A stretch of DNA of 49,497 nt from assembly GCF_000174775.1 (NCBI RefSeq), contig NZ_ACLR01000171.1:1-49497 (forward strand), in the 5' to 3' direction. Of the stretch, positions 36,013-45,368 are shown piece by piece (position 1 is the stretch's first letter; every line of letters starts with the position of its first letter). A program made the translations under genes and the position numbers. The notes under the pieces are model-generated. The model had not been told where the DNA came from. It saw nothing but the letters and a program-made list of their open reading frames with translations, and did not search any database. This stretch comes from Porphyromonas uenonis 60-3. Its GTDB lineage: Bacteria; Bacteroidota; Bacteroidia; Bacteroidales; Porphyromonadaceae.

Positions 36013-36124
36013 TGTCAACTAAAATCAGTACTTTCGAAAAGTCAAGACAATTCATTCTAGTTTGACGACAAAAACGATGTCAACCGATATCAGGTTCAGC
36101 AAAAAATAAGTCAACCATTTTCAG
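36013..36124. repeat. ISL3-type element end, right copy
   Basis: Reverse complement of 4425-4536, lying 50 bp after the ISL3 transposase remnant. The two copies face each other across about 31.5 kb. Confidence 0.75.
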
Positions 36125-36186
36125 ATGACAAAAAAACACTTTATGTTAATGCCCTGCGTTTCTTCGTTTTATTGAGGCAAACTTCA

Positions 36187-36194
36187 TACCTTTG
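36187..36194 (+). promoter_or_regulatory. TAnnTTTG box upstream of the Gabija genes
   Basis: TACCTTTG is a good -7 match; the -33 box is unclear. It lies 18 bp before a small remnant frame and about 165 bp before the OLD-nuclease gene, the only good box in the interval 36125-36359. Confidence 0.45.
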
Positions 36195-36212
36195 TAAGCA
36201 AAAGATTCGCTA

Positions 36213-36347
36213 ATGGCAAAGAAAGAAGTGCAAACAAATATATGGGGGTTCAAATTGTTGAAGTCTGCTCACATTACATTAGAATATCAAAGCTCTTATA
36301 TCTCAGGGATAGAAAGTAGCTATGTTATACATCTTTTCCTAACATAG
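36213..36347 (+). pseudogene. N-terminal remnant of a restriction-modification methylase gene
   Basis: 44 codons, MAKKEVQTNIWGFKLLKSAH followed by ITLEYQSSYISGI. It resembles the first residues of Bacteroides type I/IIG DNA methylase-specificity proteins (MAKKExQTDIWVYxLLKEAN pattern, from memory) and then decays to a stop. It suggests that another defence gene once occupied this promoter. It may also act as a leader frame for the Gabija genes. Confidence 0.35.
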
Positions 36348-36359
36348 AAGCAATATAGT

Positions 36360-38402
36360 ATGTATATAAAGGAAATCAAGATACTAAACTTCCGAAACTT
36401 CAAGGAAGCTTTGATACCTTTCCATGAAGGCGTGAATGTTATAATCGGTCATAATAATACAGGTAAAAGCAACCTACTTCGTGCAATCGGGTTAGTGCTT
36501 GGTTATAATTATGGTCATAGGTTGGGAGTGAGTGACTTATTTTATGAAACCGATCTAGCAGTGCTTCAACAGCAGTCACCACGGATTCAAATAACTCTTC
36601 TCCTTCGTAGAAGTGCGGGGGAAGCCTTGGATTCTGCAGAAATGGGACTCTTCTCAAATATGATGACAGATCCTGAATTAAGTGAGGAAGCTGAATTGAG
36701 ATACGAGTTTAAATTGACTGATGCAGAAGAAGACAACTATAAGTCAGATGTAGCTAACGCAACTACAGCTAAGGAAATATGGAAAATTATAGATCATGAC
36801 TACATCAGACTCTATAGAACTAGTCGCTTAGGAGGTAATCAGGCAGCAGGCATCAGTATCAATGAGACTTTGATGCAGATTGATTTTCAGTTTCTCGATG
36901 CCATTCGCGATGTCAGTCATGACCTATACGCCGGTTATAATCCTCTCCTTAGGGATGTGCTGAATTTCTTCATTGATTACTCGGTTAAGAATGATTCTAC
37001 AAAGACAGAGGACGAGATAAAGGGACAATTAAAAACTCTGAGAGATGGTTTTGTACAACAGTCTAGTCCACTGATGCAGACTTTACAAGATAGATTGCAG
37101 AATGGCAAAAACGTGTTTCTGAAGTACGCACTCGATACAGGCGCAACATTCAACGGAGCTGTACCTGATTTTGATGGGACGGTGACGGAAAATGAGATGT
37201 TTGCAGTATTAAGAATGATTATCAAATATGCTGATGGTATAGAAGTACCAGCAACGTATAATGGTTTAGGCTATAACAATTTAATCTATATGTCGCTTTT
37301 GCTTGCAAGAATGCAGGCGGACAGTAGCATCACTTACATGAAACGCAATGCTAAGATACTCTCATTCCTTGCTGTAGAAGAATGTGAAGCACATCTGCAT
37401 CCAGCTATGCAATATAAGTTCCTACAGTTTCTACAGGACAACAATGCAAATGGACATGTACGTCAGATATTCATAACCTCCCATTCTACCCAAATTGCCT
37501 CTGCTGTGAAGCTGGATGACTTGATTTGTCTAACTTCACCTGCATTAGGGCAGATTAATGTTGGATATCCGCGTGACATTTATAAAGAAGATAATGATGA
37601 TGTTGAATCCAAGCGATATGTCCAAAGGTTTTTAGATGCTACCAAAGCTGATATGTTTTTTGCCAACAAATTGATATTCGTTGAGGGCATTGCGGAGGAG
37701 CTGCTACTCCCTGTCTTTGCTAGATATTTGGACAAGAACCTTACAGATGAGCATGTGCTGGTGATAAATATGGGTGGTCGCTATTTCAAACACTTTCTAA
37801 AGTTGTTTGATACAAACAATCCACACACCATCAACAAGAAGATTGTCTGCTTGACAGACATTGATCCCTGTAGGAAAAAGCATGGATCTGACGAGGCTTA
37901 TGAAGCCTGCTACCCATATGAGTACAATATTGACGCAGACAACTACGACTATAAGCATCATGCGGATACAGAGGTGATTCAATATGCAGACCATCCCAAC
38001 ATTAGGTTTTATAGGCAAGATGTAACGTATGGAAAAACACTGGAGTATGACATAATGCGTGAGAATCCTGATTGTGAACTGTTATTGACTGACTCTGTTT
38101 CCAATTTAAAGGAGATAAAAGCTATGATGGCGGAAGAGGATGTGAACGAGATGATGAATAAAATGCGAACTAGTGAAACTAATTCCCGTATTAAGACATC
38201 CATAGGTGCATCGGAGTGGACGGATGAAGAGAAACGAAAAGCCTTACTTGCATCACGTTATTTGAACTCCGTTTCAAAAGGTAGCAATGCGCTGGAACTA
38301 AACGTGGCGCTTATGGCTAATCTGGAGAAATCTGCAACAGATAGAAAAGAGTTTAATGTTCCCCGATATATTGTTGACGCATTAACATGGCTATTATCAT
38401 AA
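36360..38402 (+). CDS. gajA: GajA-like ATP-dependent OLD-family TOPRIM endonuclease (Gabija)
   Basis: 680 residues. N-terminal ABC-type ATPase: Walker A GHNNTGKS (residues 30-37), signature-like GLGYNNLIYMSLLLA, Walker B FLAVEECEAHLHP (near 340) and switch His ITSHSTQIAS. C-terminal TOPRIM: KLIFVEGIAEELLLP (Glu near 440), then VCLTDIDP (Asp pair near 499). This is the class 2 OLD layout of GajA, a DNA-nicking endonuclease controlled by nucleotide levels. Known GajA is about 580 residues, so this one is longer, mainly in the region after the TOPRIM Asp motif. Its 3' end overlaps the UvrD-like gene by 16 bp, the gene pair that defines Gabija. Confidence 0.85.
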   Translation: MYIKEIKILNFRNFKEALIPFHEGVNVIIGHNNTGKSNLLRAIGLVLGYNYGHRLGVSDLFYETDLAVLQQQSPRIQITLLLRRSAGEALDSAEMGLFSNMMTDPELSEEAELRYEFKLTDAEEDNYKSDVANATTAKEIWKIIDHDYIRLYRTSRLGGNQAAGISINETLMQIDFQFLDAIRDVSHDLYAGYNPLLRDVLNFFIDYSVKNDSTKTEDEIKGQLKTLRDGFVQQSSPLMQTLQDRLQNGKNVFLKYALDTGATFNGAVPDFDGTVTENEMFAVLRMIIKYADGIEVPATYNGLGYNNLIYMSLLLARMQADSSITYMKRNAKILSFLAVEECEAHLHPAMQYKFLQFLQDNNANGHVRQIFITSHSTQIASAVKLDDLICLTSPALGQINVGYPRDIYKEDNDDVESKRYVQRFLDATKADMFFANKLIFVEGIAEELLLPVFARYLDKNLTDEHVLVINMGGRYFKHFLKLFDTNNPHTINKKIVCLTDIDPCRKKHGSDEAYEACYPYEYNIDADNYDYKHHADTEVIQYADHPNIRFYRQDVTYGKTLEYDIMRENPDCELLLTDSVSNLKEIKAMMAEEDVNEMMNKMRTSETNSRIKTSIGASEWTDEEKRKALLASRYLNSVSKGSNALELNVALMANLEKSATDRKEFNVPRYIVDALTWLLS

Positions 38403-40039
38403 CATCAGAGCAGACCATACCTGTAGACGAACCGTTTAAGGTGACTGCTGGGCCTGGTGCTGGAAAGACACATTGGTTGATAAGCCATATCAAAAATGTA
38501 GTATCAAACAGCAACAAACTTGATGTGGTGAGGAAGGTGGCTTGTATCACTTATACCAATGTGGGTATCGACACCATCACTTCACGTTTGAATATGAGGA
38601 ATGACGTGGTTGAGGTATGTACCATCCATAGTTTTTTGTATGCCAATATAGTAAAGCCCTATATTCATCTGGTAGCTAAAGAATTTGGGCTGGAGTTGAG
38701 CAAACTTGTGGTTATAGATGACTCTAATTTTAAGACAGAAGGAATAGCTATATCAGTATTGAAGCTTATTAATAAGTCATGGGTGAATGCTAGAAGCTAT
38801 CTGAAAGGCTTGAATAATGCCACGTGGCATTATTCAAAGCACGCATACAACGATTATAAACCAAGGTACCCAATAAAGGCCGGCAAGTGGTTCGTGGGCA
38901 ATGATTGCTATATGGGGTTCAAAAGATGGCTATGGAGTAGAGGGTATATGTCTTTTGATGATATTTTGTACTTCTCTTACATTCTACTTTCGAGATACCC
39001 CCATATATACAAATTGATAAAGGCTAGGTATCCATATATTTTCGTGGATGAGTTTCAAGATACAATTCCTTTTGTGGTTGACTTCCTTACCCAGTTAGGC
39101 AATAAGGGGGTAATTGTGGGAGTAGTTGGCGATAAAGCACAATCAATCTATGATTTTCTCGGTGCTACAGTGCAGCAATTTGACAGTTTTACTGTTCCAG
39201 AAATGCAGGAGTATGAGATACGAGGGAATAGGCGTAGCACGAAGCAGATAATAGATTTACTGAATATTGTCAGGACTGATTTCTCGCAAGACTGGCTGAA
39301 TGGATTAGAAGGAATGATGCCGGAATTGCTAGTTGGCGATATGCTTAACTGCTACCAACAGAGTATAGAAAAGAGTGGAACTGACGAAATACAATCACTG
39401 GCCTTTCAAAACGTACTTGCCAATTCGATGCGTAAGAAGAACGGAGTGAGAGAAGTCGAAAAAATATTAGAGATTGATTTTGACAGCAATGCAGGACGTC
39501 AGATGATTATAAAGACGTTGATAAAGGCCGTGGAATATACAAAAATGAATGACTTGCGAAATGCTTGGCATCAACTAGACATCATCAATCGCGATAGAAC
39601 AATAACCATTGTGGCTCTAAGACGTTTGCTAGATGGCTATAAGGACTATAAAGACGGAAGCCTGATGGATTTCTACAATTTTCTAGTGAATGATTTACAA
39701 CTCAAGATAACTAAGATAACAGGCAAGGCAATCAAGGATTTCTACGTAAACCATACATACGCTGATGCTGTCCTTGGAGTGAAGTATGGTGATTCAAATG
39801 ACAAGCATAAGACTATCCACAAATCAAAAGGAGAGGAGTTTGATAACGTCTTTGTCATTCTTGAAAAGGAAGAAGACTTGGAGTTCCTGTTGTCTCCAAA
39901 CCTAGATGGCAACAATGTTCATCGGGTGTATTATGTGGCTGCTAGTCGTGCAATAAAACGCTTGTTTATCTGTGTACCCACATTGAGTGAAGAAAACTAT
40001 ATCAAACTGAAGGACATGCCAATAAATATACCTTCTTAG
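38387..40039 (+). CDS. gajB: GajB-like UvrD/Rep-type helicase (Gabija)
   Basis: 550 residues of superfamily 1A helicase. Motif I AGPGAGKT (residues 21-28), Ia VACITYTNVGIDTI, II IFVDEFQDT (near 219), III VVGDKAQSIYDF, IV IRGNRRSTKQII, V TIHKSKGEEFDNVFV, VI VYYVAASRAIKRL. It overlaps gajA and must be co-translated. In Gabija, GajB associates with GajA and is thought to sense DNA ends or ATP consumption. Known GajB is about 490 residues, so the size is comparable. All motifs appear intact. Confidence 0.85.
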   Translation: MAIIITSEQTIPVDEPFKVTAGPGAGKTHWLISHIKNVVSNSNKLDVVRKVACITYTNVGIDTITSRLNMRNDVVEVCTIHSFLYANIVKPYIHLVAKEFGLELSKLVVIDDSNFKTEGIAISVLKLINKSWVNARSYLKGLNNATWHYSKHAYNDYKPRYPIKAGKWFVGNDCYMGFKRWLWSRGYMSFDDILYFSYILLSRYPHIYKLIKARYPYIFVDEFQDTIPFVVDFLTQLGNKGVIVGVVGDKAQSIYDFLGATVQQFDSFTVPEMQEYEIRGNRRSTKQIIDLLNIVRTDFSQDWLNGLEGMMPELLVGDMLNCYQQSIEKSGTDEIQSLAFQNVLANSMRKKNGVREVEKILEIDFDSNAGRQMIIKTLIKAVEYTKMNDLRNAWHQLDIINRDRTITIVALRRLLDGYKDYKDGSLMDFYNFLVNDLQLKITKITGKAIKDFYVNHTYADAVLGVKYGDSNDKHKTIHKSKGEEFDNVFVILEKEEDLEFLLSPNLDGNNVHRVYYVAASRAIKRLFICVPTLSEENYIKLKDMPINIPS

Positions 40040-40107
40040 GTGTAACTTTGTGCATGAGAAAAAGAAACCTGCAACTGGCTTTTAGGACTGCCTTGTAACT
40101 TTATACT

Positions 40108-40159
40108 GAGACTGTTGAAAAGCCCTCAAACTCTAGCTTAAGAACTTTTCAACAGTCTC
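40108..40159. repeat. perfect 15-bp hairpin after the Gabija genes
   Basis: GAGACTGTTGAAAAG and CTTTTCAACAGTCTC with a 22-base loop. The arm resembles the terminal repeat of IS4/IS1182-type elements of Porphyromonas, so it may be a MITE-like relic. It may also terminate the gajAB transcript. Confidence 0.6.
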
Positions 40160-40211
40160 CAATGGATAAACGAGCCGTTTTCACCGCTTCCAGACGAGAT
40201 TGAAATAGCAT

Positions 40212-40237
40212 AGGGGGGGGGGATACCCCCGTTTTTA
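40212..40237 (+). terminator. G10 run and GGGGG-ATA-CCCCC hairpin with T-run
   Basis: Ten G residues are followed by GATA, CCCCC and GTTTTT, forming a short GC hairpin with a T-tail. It is a plausible terminator. The rest of 40040-40440 contains no gene that I can support. Confidence 0.45.
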
Positions 40238-40440
40238 CAGCAAATATCGAAGGGCGATTGACCCGCTTGACAGCTATTTTACGCCCATCGCTCACAAAAA
40301 AAAGCGCTTAAAACACTATTAGGTGCGATTCATTTTTTTTGCAAATGTGAGTTTCATTTCTTAATAGAATATACGTAGGACACTATTGGATTTAGCCATC
40401 TTTGTTAGCCTTGCTTACTGTTAATGAATAAACCTAACAT

Positions 40441-40749
40441 CTACCACTCCTCTCTTCTTTTTAGCATCTCATCGATTTCCTCACGAAGGAATAATAGGCG
40501 ACCATTAGCTTTAAGGTAAGGAATCTTACCCGCCCATACCCAATTGTAGATGGTCTTTTGCTCAACCTTTAGCAATCTAGACACATCGATGATGTCAAGA
40601 TACTCAGGCTTGAGCGGTGGCTTAACAGCAACTTCTATGTCTTGCTCTCGTAATACCAGCAAGTGGTCTAGTTTTTCTTCCACACTCGCTAGCTTATCGA
40701 ACAGACGTTTTTGCCAAGGATCTTCTGTAAGATAGTCTAAGTATGACAT
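40441..40749 (-). CDS. HTH (MerR/excisionase-like) DNA-binding protein
   Basis: 102 residues from [20 protein letters not shown] (the ATG at 40749 overlaps the primase 3' end by 13 bp). A helical N-terminal part is followed by an HTH_17 domain: [40 protein letters not shown] and EEIDEMLKR. Typical of excisionase/regulators on mobilizable islands. Last gene of a four-gene overlapping minus-strand operon. Confidence 0.75.
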   Translation of the reverse strand: MSYLDYLTEDPWQKRLFDKLASVEEKLDHLLVLREQDIEVAVKPPLKPEYLDIIDVSRLLKVEQKTIYNWVWAGKIPYLKANGRLLFLREEIDEMLKRREEW

Positions 40750-42821
40750 AGTTTCCCTTTTTGATAATTCCCTGCAGTATCTTGTGACAAGATACGTTGC
40801 TCTCTCATATAAGCAATATACTTCTTTGCTGTGCGCTCTTTGACTCCCATCTCTCGCATTAAGACATCGCACAACTCTTGGTAGGAGAGACGGCGGTTGC
40901 TTTGAAAGATCTCAGTAACAATTGAGATTAATTCGTCAGTTTTTCGCTTCTCCTTATCCTCCTTAGACTTTTCCCCACGATAGACATGCATCCCCAGCTC
41001 TTTATCCCATCCAAAAAGCATCATAGGAACATCTAAAGGGCTCCCATCTCTCACCTTCAAAGCCTTGACTACAGAGTATTCAGGATTGTCATCCTTCTCA
41101 ATTGAAAGAATTCCTGCTGACTTACGTTGTAATTCTGAGCCTATGTGTCCACGAAGCTTGATACCGTTTGGAACAAAGTGTAATACACAAATGATACATG
41201 TGTTATAAATACCCGCTAGCCTGTAAAGCTCATCTACAACAGCGATACTCTCTGTCTCATCGTTTGCAGAGCGCACCAAGTCTGCAATCCCATCAATAAC
41301 TACTAAGTGTATTCCTCCATGTTTATGACGAAACAAGTCCATGCTTTCACGAATAAGTTTCAACCGATCCTTACGAGAAAGTGAGGCTAGATATAGAGAG
41401 TGGTAAAAGTCAGGAACAGTTTCTACATCTGCTCTCCGTAATGTCTTCCCTAAGTTCTTGTATAGCTGAGCCTCAGACTGCTCTGTGTCATAGTGCAAAA
41501 CAGCCAAGGCTTTTGGATTGGGAGTTATTTCTAATCCTAGTGTTCGCTCTGAATCTAACCTTTCAGCACATAATGTGCCTGCAAGGATAGAGCCAATGTA
41601 ATTACTCTTGCCCGTACCCTCTCCACCTGTAATGCAGAAAAGATTGTCCTGAGAGCCAAGAGGGACTCCATTGACTGAGACAACCGACTTAGAAACATCT
41701 GGAGGGTTGTCGTAATCAATCTCACAAGATTGCAATATCATCATTGTTTCGCTGTATAGGCTGGAAAACATTCGCGCGAGAAGATCTCTTAAATCCTGCT
41801 GACTATGGCCTAGGGCAAAGTAGTCAGAGATATCTTTCTCCGTTTTGATACCACTCAAAGGGAGTTGTAGTCTAAGCACTCCAAATTCAGAAAGCGCTTC
41901 CACCTGTTTCTGTGCCTCTCTGATCCCTGTTTCATCAGAGTCGTATAAGATGATGAGGTGTAAGAAGCGAAGTGAAAGACTTTCGATAATACCTCTTGGT
42001 ATTTGTGCAGTCTCGCTATTGAAACAAATAGCATTGAAATGGTGTGCAGAAAGAGAGAGGACATCTTTTTCTCCTCCCGTAATAAATAGGATATCTCCTT
42101 TATTAGGTAGTTGTGCTAGCCCAAATACATACTCTTCCGATTTTTCTCCACCATATAGAAACCTCAGTTTACTATTCGGTCGATATATTTTGACGAAGTC
42201 ATTGTGAGCGTAACAGAAAATGGGTTCTTCGGAAGAAGAGATGAGCTTAAAAGGTTTTCCCTCTCTACTCACCGATTCGTAGCAAGACAACGATTTGACA
42301 TGGTATTGCTCCAATGTTTCCAAGGAGATCCCATATTGTTCCCAAAAAGCAAGTTCCTTTTGCGTAAAGGGTCGCTCATAAACTCTGAACGATTTTTTGT
42401 TTGCTATGTATTCCACTTTATCCATCGATTCTGTACACCTCTTTTGACTCTGTTCAACGGATTGCCTAGGATAGGTGGAACGGGCCGCTTTCATGTTTGT
42501 GTCTCCTCTGTATTCAATAGAAATCTTTAGATTTAGATCCTGGATAATAGTCACTAAAACCTTCTTGAACTCAGATCGGACATCAAGCCCCAAAATTGTT
42601 GCAGCAAACCAAAAGCAATCACCTGAGTATGCTTCATTTCCAAAGTCTTTCATTCGATAGGAGTCTGACTTAGGATCAAAATAGATATTGCAAGATGCTC
42701 GTTTGTCATCATAGAGAGGATTGCGAAAGTTCCGCTTGGGAACAAAGTCAATTGGCATATAGAAGTAGAAAACCTCTAATCCTCGATTGGTCAACTGCAG
42801 GATTTCTTCTTTTAGTGTCAT
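40737..42821 (-). CDS. primase-helicase-like replication protein (CHC2-like/TOPRIM/RecA-like ATPase)
   Basis: 694 residues. N-terminal primase-like zinc or CHC2-type region ([20 protein letters not shown]), TOPRIM with [17 protein letters not shown] (near residue 245) and [17 protein letters not shown] RecA/DnaB-like ATPase follows: Walker [16 protein letters not shown] (near 398) and Walker [12 protein letters not shown]. The last 60 residues form a winged-helix-like tail. Such bifunctional proteins start replication on Bacteroides mobilizable islands and satellites. It overlaps both neighbours (4 bp and 13 bp). Confidence 0.8.
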   Translation of the reverse strand: MTLKEEILQLTNRGLEVFYFYMPIDFVPKRNFRNPLYDDKRASCNIYFDPKSDSYRMKDFGNEAYSGDCFWFAATILGLDVRSEFKKVLVTIIQDLNLKISIEYRGDTNMKAARSTYPRQSVEQSQKRCTESMDKVEYIANKKSFRVYERPFTQKELAFWEQYGISLETLEQYHVKSLSCYESVSREGKPFKLISSSEEPIFCYAHNDFVKIYRPNSKLRFLYGGEKSEEYVFGLAQLPNKGDILFITGGEKDVLSLSAHHFNAICFNSETAQIPRGIIESLSLRFLHLIILYDSDETGIREAQKQVEALSEFGVLRLQLPLSGIKTEKDISDYFALGHSQQDLRDLLARMFSSLYSETMMILQSCEIDYDNPPDVSKSVVSVNGVPLGSQDNLFCITGGEGTGKSNYIGSILAGTLCAERLDSERTLGLEITPNPKALAVLHYDTEQSEAQLYKNLGKTLRRADVETVPDFYHSLYLASLSRKDRLKLIRESMDLFRHKHGGIHLVVIDGIADLVRSANDETESIAVVDELYRLAGIYNTCIICVLHFVPNGIKLRGHIGSELQRKSAGILSIEKDDNPEYSVVKALKVRDGSPLDVPMMLFGWDKELGMHVYRGEKSKEDKEKRKTDELISIVTEIFQSNRRLSYQELCDVLMREMGVKERTAKKYIAYMREQRILSQDTAGNYQKGKLCHT

Positions 42822-43213
42822 AGCTCTTCAAAAAGATTTTGTGCATCTTCCCCCAAATAACCTTTCAGTATGCCATCCTTGTAAGCATTCAACCGTTGCA
42901 ATGCTTCTATGCGTCTAAATCCTTTGAACGTCACACGTCCTGATTTTACAGCTATATATAGACCCTTAAAAGGATAAAGGACATGATTACAGGATACATA
43001 GCGATATGGAACAGCATTGGCATCTCGCCATCGAGCAAGAGAAGCTTTTGATATTCCTAATAGACGCATGACGTCTGATGAATTTAGCTCGATCTTTTCC
43101 TCAAGGACGCTATACTCTCTTTTGAGTTCTTTGATGAAGTCTGCAACTTGGCGTACTTCCTCTCGAAGTCCTTGAATTTCATCGAGGAGTGTGCTAGGGT
43201 TATACGTCTCCAT
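42818..43213 (-). CDS. HTH DNA-binding protein
   Basis: 131 residues. A coiled-coil N-terminus (DEIQGLREEVRQVADFIKEL) is followed by an HTH: ELNSSDVMRLLGISKASLAR, WRDANAVPYRYV and VLYPFKGLYIAVKSGR. This is an excisionase/MerR-like domain with a C-terminal extension. Its stop overlaps the primase ATG (ATGA), and its start overlaps the upstream gene by 14 bp. Confidence 0.75.
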   Translation of the reverse strand: METYNPSTLLDEIQGLREEVRQVADFIKELKREYSVLEEKIELNSSDVMRLLGISKASLARWRDANAVPYRYVSCNHVLYPFKGLYIAVKSGRVTFKGFRRIEALQRLNAYKDGILKGYLGEDAQNLFEEL

Positions 43214-43475
43214 AGGATTCTGCCAATGTTTGAAAGGTTTCAGCTAGAAGTGGAAGAAGCTTCTTCAGTAGCTCATGTTCGGTTTCTTTCAGGAAGATCT
43301 CAATGAGGCGTTCAATATTGGATAATGTATCATCTATTTCCAGCGGGTGAAAATGGCGAAGAATACGTAGTAAGTCCTCTTTCTGCACCATAAGACATTG
43401 ATTCCCATGGTGAGTTTGGACAGAGGCGAAAGATTCAACCGCACCTAACGGCAAATGCAGGATAAGCGTATCCAT
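43200..43475 (-). CDS. unrecognised 91-aa protein heading the island operon
   Basis: 91 residues, acidic and helical, with Leu-rich TLSNIERLIEIFLKETEHEL and LLKKLLPLLAETFQTLAESY. I do not recognise it. The frame is open upstream for about 25 codons without ATG (QRDIRLSTYQRCAEAFG), so the true start could be earlier with a rare codon. First gene of the overlapping operon. Confidence 0.5.
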   Translation of the reverse strand: MDTLILHLPLGAVESFASVQTHHGNQCLMVQKEDLLRILRHFHPLEIDDTLSNIERLIEIFLKETEHELLKKLLPLLAETFQTLAESYGDV

Positions 43476-43909
43476 ACCAAAAGCTTCAGCACATCTTTGA
43501 TAAGTACTGAGTCGAATGTCTCTTTGGAACTTGCAAGTCTTTACAAAGTTCTAGTAGTCTAATCCGCTATCATATGCTATTTGCTTGACATTGTCACATG
43601 AAGCCAACATCATATCTAATGTTGGACAAATGACATACAATCGTCTATCTCTTGCGGGCTTAACGGGTCGATTTTTGTTCATGTTTCTTCTACTGTTGAA
43701 TTATCATCTGCAAAGATCCTATTCAAAGCCCTTTATAGACGAATATCTAAACACCATTCATTGGTAATATTCTACCAGTGTATGTTCAGCAACACACTTC
43801 TCTGCATAGCGATAGCCCTTCATAGATCTTTTGGGCATGCCACTTCCATTGTTTTAGGAGACGTCATAATGAGATAAGCTGAAGTGAGTAGCATCTCATA
43901 TAATGACCG

Positions 43910-43962
43910 CCAGTGCACGGTGCAAGCCTTATCTATATATAAGGGCTTGCACCGTGCACTGG
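43910..43962. repeat. long hairpin near the island/chromosome boundary
   Basis: CCAGTGCACGGTGCAAGCC and GGGCTTGCACCGTGCACTGG form an arm of 19-20 bp, extended to about 23 bp over TTAT/ATAA with one bulged base. The loop is 6 bases. The interval 43476-44349 has no convincing gene; it also contains the short direct repeat GGCTACAATT (44105-44114 and 44117-44126) and TACCTTTG (near 44029). Confidence 0.7.
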
Positions 43963-44225
43963 AATTGTAGCCAAGAAACTTAGAGTAATTTTATTCCCAG
44001 ATATTTGGAGGTTGTTCTACTTATTCGTACCTTTGAACCCGAGAAATGCAAGCGAGCAAATCTCACAGCAATAGCTATGAGTATTCTCAAAATACTCTCC
44101 TATGGCTACAATTTGGCTACAATTAAATCTTAGAGGAATATAAACAACTACGATATAAGGAGTTAGAAGGTTTGGTTTACAATCCTCTCTCTCCGCAAAA
44201 GCTACGTCAGTGGCAAATAGACTGA

Positions 44226-44260
44226 GTATCGCAATTCTAACGAGTTGCGATACTTTCTTT
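44226..44260 (+). terminator. terminator-like hairpin
   Basis: GTATCGCAA-N10-TTGCGATAC followed by TTTCTTTAA. It lies between the island region and the antiporter gene; it could end a short rightward transcript from the TACCTTTG near 44029. Confidence 0.5.
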
Positions 44261-44283
44261 AATATACCCCTTCGGATATGAGT

Positions 44284-44317
44284 GAGGGGACTCAACCGCA
44301 TTTGATTGAGTCCCCTC
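44284..44317. terminator. terminator downstream of the antiporter gene
   Basis: GAGGGGACTCAA-N10-TTGAGTCCCCTC, a 12-bp perfect stem 33 bp beyond the antiporter stop. The T-run is weak, so it may be bidirectional. Confidence 0.6.
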
Positions 44318-44349
44318 GTTGTGTCGTTTTGTTTGAGTAGTGGCGCTCT

Positions 44350-45339
44350 CTATAGAGCCTCTACTATAAGGTAGGTCATGTAGGCGACGTAGACGATGAG
44401 TAGCGCCACGCCCTCCTTGCGACTGATCATGGCTCGCCCCATGACGTTGCTAAAGATGAAGAGGAGGAAGACAGCCACCAGCATCATCATATAGTCCATC
44501 AGCTGTATGCCCGCTGGGACTAGAGGCGTGATCGTAGCTGAGGCTCCAAGGATGAAGAGAATGTTGAATATGCTGCTCCCCACAACGTTGCCGATGGCAA
44601 GGTCTGGTTGACGCTTGACGGCTGCTACAACGGATGTAGCCAACTCTGGTAGCGAGGTGCCGATGGCTACGATGGTGAGTCCGATGATTGCTTCGCTGAC
44701 ACCCCACGAGCGTGCTATACTGGAGGCATTGTCAACGAATAAGCGTCCGCCGAAGATTAGCAGAGCGAGTCCACCGATGACCTTAACGATCGATAGAAGC
44801 ATTGTGGGCTTAGCGCTTTTGGCCTCTAAGGGTGGTTGGTCAGCTTCTAGCGTCTTTTCCTTAGGCGCTGACATGAAGGCTAGATAAAGGTAGAAGATGA
44901 GGAAGCCGAGCAGGATGATGCCATCGCCACGGTCAATGATGTTGCCCGAAAAGCCACCCGTGAGAAGATGATCGCTCGCCATGACGAGACAGATGGCCGT
45001 GACCAGCATGGCAATCGGTATATCTCGCTTCATAGCATCGTGCGTCACACGGAGCGGATAGATCACAGCGCTGACACCTAGGATGAGGAGGATATTGGCG
45101 ATGTTGCTACCCACCACATTGGCGATGGCGATGTCAGGCTTATTGGCCAGAGCAGATGTTAGACTCACGACCAACTCAGGGGCTGAGGTACCAAAGCCTA
45201 CGATCGTGAGACCGATCACCAGTTGCGACACGCCAAGACGCTCAGCAATCGTCACAGAGCCATTGGTCAGATAGTTTGCCCCAGCGGTAATCATGACCAA
45301 GCCTAGGATGAGTAGTAGGAAGTAGAGTAATATTGACAT
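44350..45339 (-). CDS. calcium/sodium antiporter (CaCA family, YrbG-like)
   Basis: 329 residues with about ten membrane helices in two inverted halves. Each half has the alpha-repeat: GFGTSAPELVVSLTSAL with VVGSNIANILLILG, and AIGTSLPELATSVVAA with VVGSSIFNILFILG. The conserved Glu/Pro and Asn residues that bind Ca2+ and Na+ are present. Inner-membrane exchange of Ca2+ for Na+. First clearly chromosomal gene. Confidence 0.92.
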   Translation of the reverse strand: MSILLYFLLLILGLVMITAGANYLTNGSVTIAERLGVSQLVIGLTIVGFGTSAPELVVSLTSALANKPDIAIANVVGSNIANILLILGVSAVIYPLRVTHDAMKRDIPIAMLVTAICLVMASDHLLTGGFSGNIIDRGDGIILLGFLIFYLYLAFMSAPKEKTLEADQPPLEAKSAKPTMLLSIVKVIGGLALLIFGGRLFVDNASSIARSWGVSEAIIGLTIVAIGTSLPELATSVVAAVKRQPDLAIGNVVGSSIFNILFILGASATITPLVPAGIQLMDYMMMLVAVFLLFIFSNVMGRAMISRKEGVALLIVYVAYMTYLIVEAL

Positions 45340-45368
45340 GATGCCTAATATATAAGGTATAGCATACG

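Noticed and set aside
43750-43900. Minus-strand peptide-like stretch with GYRYAEKCVAEHTLVEYY
   Set aside because: Short, without a start codon in frame and without a recognised family; not enough to call a gene fragment.
44017-44301. 94-codon minus-strand frame before the antiporter
   Set aside because: It spans two terminator-like hairpins and a direct repeat, has no RBS and no recognisable domain.
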